64,000 bases of DNA, from assembly GCF_052324685.1 (NCBI RefSeq), contig NC_135221.1:18202664-18266663 (forward strand), written 5' to 3'. A model generated the notes under the pieces. The model saw nothing but the letters and a program-made list of their open reading frames with translations, had not been told where the DNA came from and made no database searches. How positions within the stretch are numbered: position 1 is the stretch's first letter; every line of letters begins with the position of its first letter. This DNA is from Brachyhypopomus gauderio. Its lineage: Eukaryota > Chordata > Actinopteri > Gymnotiformes > Hypopomidae. Below, piece after piece: positions 58,216-64,000 of this stretch. The translations under genes and the position numbers were made by a program.

Positions 58216-60609
58216 GCCATTTCCTATCAATCAATCAAAATGTATTTATATAACACTTTTTATAGTATCTAGGAAAGATACCTGAAGGTAAATATTGAAA
58301 TTTGCTTTGAGTAATGACAAACTGTTCTACATATATTGTTAGTTAAACTATGAATGCTGAGAGTGACTAGCACTTAGTTTGGGTTGGTATGCTAGCGGTC
58401 ATTTATACATGCAGGTAATAACTTAATGTTACTCGATGGCTAAACGTGTTTGGACTGTATGCTTATGGACTCGGTATGAGATCATTGTAACCCGTAGAGT
58501 CTATAGTTGCAAATGGTCAAGGAATGTGTATGTGTGTTGACAGATAGGATCAAAACACACTCATTGGACCCTTGGAGTTCCCCGGCCATCGCTGCATGTA
58601 TGTCGGTTATAACATGTGGTAACAAACTTTGCAGTTGAAACAGAATGATGAAAATGACAGTAAAGTTTACTTTGCAAACTAGTTTGCAAAAATCAATGCA
58701 CCAGTGTTTCCACTGGCTGTTTGCCACTACTATTCTTACATTATCTGCTGGATTCAGCATTGTTAGCTAGCTAGATTTAGCCAGTAATTATCCAGTCTAG
58801 TTGTGTTGTAGGTCCTTACAATAAACGATGTGATTGTCTTATACAGCACTTCATTAGTACTCACTTTTTTTTTTTTTTACTAAAAACAAAAAACCATAAT
58901 GCATGAATTCAGCATGTATTGTATGGCGTATTTTCTCTGTCCACTAACTGTTCTCTGTCCACTGGTATTTATGCACAGATCAGACTTTATGTGGAAATGT
59001 GAACATGTGGAAATTTGAACATGTCTAATCGATATGACACGTGACACAATGTTAATAGTCCTGTGAATGAAATCATGTAGTCAAATTCACAAAGTAATTT
59101 ACTCTGATGATAGCTAATATGCTTGTTAAAATGTCCTCCACAAGGTTAATTCTGTATTCTTATGTGAACACTTGTCAGAATGTTAATCATTTTAGTAATG
59201 CATCAGCAAATCATTTTAGTCATTGTCCTTATTACAAATGTGTTTTATGTACAATACACATCTCCTTTTGTAATTTACATTTTTTGTGAGGTCACACTCT
59301 TTCCATTTGTTATCCATATAGGTTTACACATATACAGATGCTTCCTTGTTGCAGAAAACTGCATGGTCGTATTTTAAAACTCACATCATTTCGCTAGCTG
59401 CAAGTAGCTGGAATAAGTTTATGATATCGATTTATAATATTTGGAACCTATGAGATGTCTCCAAGGGAGTATGTTTCTGTATTTACTGCATCTAAATAAG
59501 GCAAGCACAAGTATATGAGTGAATTTGTTGGTATATTGTTTTACATAACTGAGAAACAGTATGCTACAGTATTATATTCTGTGTATTGCTGGTTAAATAG
59601 GACTATCTTTATGTATTATTACTTAGATGGAGATCAGATCACATTTTGGGAGCCATTAAAGCAGAAATCCGGATAGCACAATTTACATTTAAATGTAAAT
59701 ATAATACAAAATAATTCATCATTTTTGCATGTCAAAGAAGCCCATATACATGTACAAGAAGCCTAACACCCCCAGCTGATTTTTTTTTTAAACTTAAACT
59801 GTAAGTAGTGAGTGCTTGAGTTATGGTGCATAGTTATTATTGTTATAAAAGAAAAGGACATAATATGGATTCACATGGGTTTACATAGAAATGGGTTTAC
59901 AAATGGAATTCAGCCCTCAAAATGAATTACAACACATGTCTCTCTTCTTGAGATGGTTGCCACCAAGCTCGGTTTCAAGTATTAGAATGAGAATAAATAA
60001 CAGTGGTGAACAGAGGGAACAGAAGTACAGGATATGGTACAGTGTGCAGGTTTTTGCAAAGTGTTGGTAGAAGTCCACAGTTTTTGACATAATGACAAAC
60101 CAAATGTCCTTCTTGTTTATAAAAGTGAAGCTATTTGTGTTTCTGTAAAGAAAACTAGTTTCATTTAGAGTCAGATTAGCTTTCTAAACCATTTCTACTA
60201 CAAGACACAAGCTAATCTGTTTTCTGTACATAATGTGTATATGGATATTTGGTAGTTAATTAGCACCAACCACCAAATCCTATTAAGCATTTTGCATAAT
60301 TTTCTGCAATGTGATAAATTCAGTGACTATACTGGGATGATAGCAACCAAAGTTTTATTTTCTTTCCCCACCACCTGCTGAGCATCCTTAAATGTCCACT
60401 GATTTATTAAATCCAACCATTCCAGAACATTAACTCTGGTATGAGCATATATTGTATATTAACGCTGTCAGATTGTATTACTAGCTACATCTTTTTTCAC
60501 AGTGGTTATAGTCTCCTATGTCCCAGACATCAAAACATCACGTTGTCACATCTGTTGTTACTGTGAATAGATCACCTCCACTCCCTTAGAGACCCTCTCT
60601 CTGTCCAAT
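58216..60609. other. Intergenic DNA downstream of RELL2
   Basis: AT-rich with only short ORFs. A 'caatcaaaatgtatttatat' stretch near 58227 looks like a SINE or LINE tail. If RELL2 continues past its apparent last exon (see findings), one more coding exon could be hidden here. Confidence 0.45.
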
Positions 60610-62823
60610 CTAATTCTCACCTGTGGAGGCTGGAGTTGTGGTTAAGGGTTCCTGCATTCGTACGACGGAGAATTCCCGCTGGCTGGCTAAAGTGACCTTG
60701 ACCAGCTGTACTTCCACTGTGTCTGACTGGTCTGAAGACATTTCATCAACCTGTTTAGCGTCTGGAAATGATTTTATTTTATGCACCTCCACTTCATCTA
60801 ATATGTTCTGGGAACTTGCATTTAGGGACTTTTTGTCCCAAATCACCTCTGCGTCAGTTCCAGGAACATTACCTGAACCAAAGGTCTTCTGCAAATTAAC
60901 AGGGAGCTGACTGGGGATGTGAGGCTCATTGTTGTTATCAAATGCTACTTCGCTTTCTATTGGATCTGCTACATCACAGCTTTTGTTGAAGCCTAACAGA
61001 GTGATACTTTTCTGATTTGCTGTATTTGGTCCAGTGCCATTGGTTGCTTCAACATCTTTGAACATATTACGAATATTGTAACTCTCCTGAATTCTCTTAT
61101 GGGTGTATGTGTGGTCAGACTGGTCTTCTGTTTCAGGTATAGTGGGATGTATTGGTTCTTGAAGACCATTCTTCTCCATGTGGGTGACACGAAACCTGTA
61201 ATTTCATGGCAAAATGTTTGAGAGAATTGGGCTTTATCCAAAATTAACATTTTGGGGAAAAATATGTAGAATGTAGTTCATTAATTATGTTAACATTGTT
61301 CAGTTACAATATTGCTGACCCACCCCCAATAACTTATACAAGTTATTTGGTCCCCATGAAACACAAGGATGTTAGATTGCATGTGGCATACCTGCCTACA
61401 GAGAATACAGTCTGCTCTATGGGTCTGCCCTTGCTTCGAACTATGCGGTTTCTGTGTTGAGTTTTCTTGGAATGACTTTTCATACAGTGGTGGCACGAGT
61501 TGTGATCACTCCCTGAGTGAACTGTATGTAGATGAGGGGGAACACCACCCAAGCTCTCCTTACGTAGTATTCTATTAAAAAACAAAGAGCACACACCAAC
61601 ATTTGTCTTACAGCTCTTACTCAATCACCTTTTATAGCAAAACTATAATCGATAGCAAGGTGTCTTACTGTACAGAAAGGTACATCACCACAAAGTTAAA
61701 GCTTGCTAGCTAACTAAACATGTGCATTCATCCCGGATGCCCCCATTTGATTTCAAAGATTAACTTAATGTTAGCTATTCGTGATCAGGAAGTCGCAGCT
61801 AACTATATGGCTCTGTACTGTTTATGCACACTTCAAAGCTTACAGAGTATGGAGTCATATTAGTTAGCTGTGGCTTCCTGATCTCGAATAGCTAACATTA
61901 TGTTAATCTTTGAAATCATTTATTAATTTATTGATTTATATACAATACTGGGCAAATAACATAAATAAATATTTTTATCACATGTGCCTAAAATTATACC
62001 TTGGACCATGCTGCTCACAAGTGTTCTGTTTTCCCAGCATTTCATTGAAAGCCTCCTTATTGGCTGAAATCAAAATAAGAAGTAGCGCTGAATTTTTTTC
62101 TTTGTAAAATAAAAACATGCTGTAGAATGGACATCAACTACAAACTGTGGCATCACTACAAAAGGCATCCTAAATAAATAACATATATGCAGTTAGTATA
62201 CACAAACAGGAGGCAAAGGAACACATGCAATGAATGGATGAATAAATAAATATATTTAAAATACAAGGAAAGAAAGAGAAAAAAAGACAAGCTCGATAAT
62301 ACAAAGGAAAAAATTGACAAGAAAAAGAATCATACCTTCATTTTCAATAATGCATTTAAGTATTTGTTCTACTGTATCTTGATTGCTGTCGGATTCATCT
62401 GAAAATAAAAACCAAATCAGATGTGGTTAGTGGTGATTAAGCATACGAAAAAAGAACACTGAGAAGTGGAAACTTTATGCCTTTGTAGTCTCTTGTACAA
62501 TTCAATTGTACAAATCTCTTGTACAATTACTAACCTGGATTTGGCCAAAGTGAAGTGTGTAAACCAAGGAGCATTACATTGTTATAACTGGGTATAATGT
62601 GATGGAATTTTGCGGTGTGCCACCCACCATCACTGTCGGGCTCAAATGTTTCTTTACACTCTTCATCCTCGGGCTCGCCTGTGCGACAGCGGTACCCCTT
62701 CTCTTTAAGTATATGGCAAATGATAAAACCCAAAAGACCAGTGATGAAGAAGAAAAAGACCAGGAGGAAGATTATATATGGTGGATGTTGTTCTTCCACA
62801 GTGGATGTCTCCTGGTCAGTCAT
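60610..62823 (-). CDS. rell2: RELL2, RELT-like membrane protein 2
   Basis: Exons in transcript order are 62823-62628, 62398-62336, 62063-62000, 61571-61392 and 61195-60610. They join in frame to 362 aa. A short outside part (MTDQETSTVEEQHPP) is followed by one membrane span, IIFLLVFFFFITGLLGFIIC, then the family juxtamembrane motif HILKEKGYRCRT. Next come VEQILKCIIENEANKEAFNE and, bridging exons 4-5, TVFSVGRFRVTHMEK. The RFRV motif is the OSR1/SPAK kinase docking site of RELT proteins. RFRVTH with TVFSVGR fits RELL2 better than RELL1 or RELT. RELT-family proteins bind each other and OSR1 and can trigger cell death when overexpressed. The C-terminal 190 residues are poorly conserved and polar. 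The 3' end is uncertain because CAG|GTGAGA lies just before the stop. Confidence 0.88.
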
Positions 62824-63079
62824 GCTCTCTCTTTCTGCTCACGCTCCCTCACTGGACAGAAGACAAATAGAAACAAATGGCTTTATGCCAAAGAGATTGT
62901 ATTTGGTGTCTGACGTTACCCAAGATGGGGCCTTTAAGCTGACGTCAAGTACTCAGCTTTTCAGCAGAACTCATGGAGAACGGAGATCTTGTCGCAGCGT
63001 AGGACTGTCTTGGCTCTGAGAGATAACCTCCTTCTCAGCTTGTGCCGCACACTTTCATGAGCACCCCGGGTTATCTTAC

Positions 63080-63170
63080 CATGCAGATGATTACAGAGGA
63101 GAGTCCACACCCTCTTCTGTTCTTCAGTGGGATGCATTAAAACTGTTAGGGAAATATATACTCCATCAAT
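63080..63170 (-). CDS. Candidate exon of an unassigned gene
   Basis: A minus-strand stretch reads MLIDGVYISLTVLMHPTEEQ followed by KRVWTLLCNHLHG and then a strong donor (CATG|GTAAGATAA at 63079). The text looks like a real conserved protein fragment. The upstream acceptor (CTTACTGGAG) has a poor pyrimidine tract. It could be an exon of a neighbouring gene on the same strand, or a start of unknown type. I do not recognise the protein. Confidence 0.35.
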
Positions 63171-63189
63171 CAGCATCTCCAGTAAGTAG

Positions 63190-64000
63190 GGATTATTATT
63201 ATTATTATTAGTATTAGTAGTAGTAGAAGTAGTTGTAGTTCATTTTAGTTCAAATATTTACTGTAAAACCTAAGTGTATTACATAAGATAGCATAAAAAG
63301 TACTATGATTATTAAACACTTGATACGTTAATAACACAATATTAGCATAAAATAAAAGTACCATGGTTTTTAACAAATAAGCAGAATGTAGTTGCTCTGA
63401 TAGGGTTACACAGGATCTTATATGTGAAAAAAGACTTTCAAAGCTACATGATTTGGGGAATGTGGTAAGTGAGTAGCTACTGAGCTGCCTTTCAACACAC
63501 CGATTCTCACATTTATAGGTGCAGCTATAACAAATAGATTTTCATACAGTCAATTGTAAATTGTGATCCACCAGTGCTAGAACCACTACTCTGAACTAAG
63601 GAGTGAAGGACACAAGGAACTGTACATGAGTCTGAACACTGTGCATTGTGAGCCTCTACTAAGTGTCTGGGTCTCTTTCGTGTTCTTGAAAGGGCAGGAG
63701 TATATAATATATACTTAGAATATATTTAGACCATAAAAGTAATACTAAATAATTGGCTGTAGCAAAACCTTGTATGCACCGATATATACATACATACTTA
63801 AAACATAATGCAACAAAAATACAGATATCTGCATTATTATAATTCACTTAAACAAAATTTTTTGAGATTCATCCCATAAAATGTGGGGTGAGGCTTTGGA
63901 ACTCTGGTAGGGTTATTGAATTAAAGTGAAATTCTTGGACAAGGTCAACTATATAAGTCAGTTATTTTGATATTTTTTTACTCTTTTTTTAATCAATTTC
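63190..64000. other. AT-rich DNA at window end
   Basis: It starts with an interrupted TTA/TAG trinucleotide tract (about 63190-63240). No gene or transposon end is recognised in the rest. Confidence 0.5.

Overview
The window is nuclear DNA from a ray-finned fish. Its protein-coding genes are split into short exons by GT-AG introns, long dinucleotide microsatellites are common, and the transposon families are typical of teleosts: Tc1-like elements, hAT-like MITEs with 8-bp target duplications, L2/CR1-type LINE remnants, Ty3/Gypsy LTR elements and one endogenous retrovirus. The species cannot be fixed from the sequence. The Tc1 family whose ends read like 'cactcaccggccactttatt' suggests, weakly, an otophysan fish.

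Layout of host genes. SIL1, the nucleotide-exchange factor for BiP, lies on the minus strand at 3677-7993; nine coding exons join in frame to 462 aa. A small secreted Kazal-type trypsin-inhibitor gene lies on the plus strand at 9823-11236 (four exons, 83 aa), and a dead copy of its promoter and start region lies near 17,670. ATOH8, a bHLH transcription factor, lies on the plus strand at 21343-26704 (282 aa; the last coding exon holds one Glu codon and the stop). TMEM129, an ER-membrane E3 ubiquitin ligase, lies on the minus strand at 36987-41470 (361 aa). A five-exon minus-strand gene at 44888-46338 encodes a 146-aa secreted protein. Its all-phase-0 introns, TATA box, NFAT-like site and AU-rich 3' UTR look like a short-chain class I cytokine, possibly IL-4/13-like; this is the most interesting locus. 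RELL2, a RELT-like membrane protein, lies on the minus strand at 60610-62823 (362 aa). An unassigned candidate exon sits upstream of it.

The rest is mostly repeats and layered transposons. At 1-1351 is the 3' end of an endogenous retrovirus (Env tail, 3' leader, LTR) inserted next to a Tc1 remnant. At 13240-15064 a hAT-like element carries two other hAT-like MITEs, and all three layers have readable 8-bp target duplications. At 28515-30117 a dead Tc1 carries a solo LTR and a tRNA-derived SINE and lies between two long TA tracts. At 35665-36925 another Tc1 carries a solo LTR. At 42440-43910 a dead Gypsy pol has grown a nine-copy 40-bp minisatellite inside its integrase. At 51037-53177 is a structurally intact two-LTR element with an unusual acidic-repeat ORF and 5-bp target duplications. 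At 54305-58200 a LINE is split by a solo LTR, which is itself split by a hAT element.

From memory, SIL1 and RELL2 both map to human 5q31, as does the IL4/IL13 cluster. That supports an ancestral 5q31-like block and is mild, indirect support for the cytokine call. TMEM129 and ATOH8 map elsewhere in human, so the fish segment is rearranged. These genes share no pathway; each is transcribed on its own.
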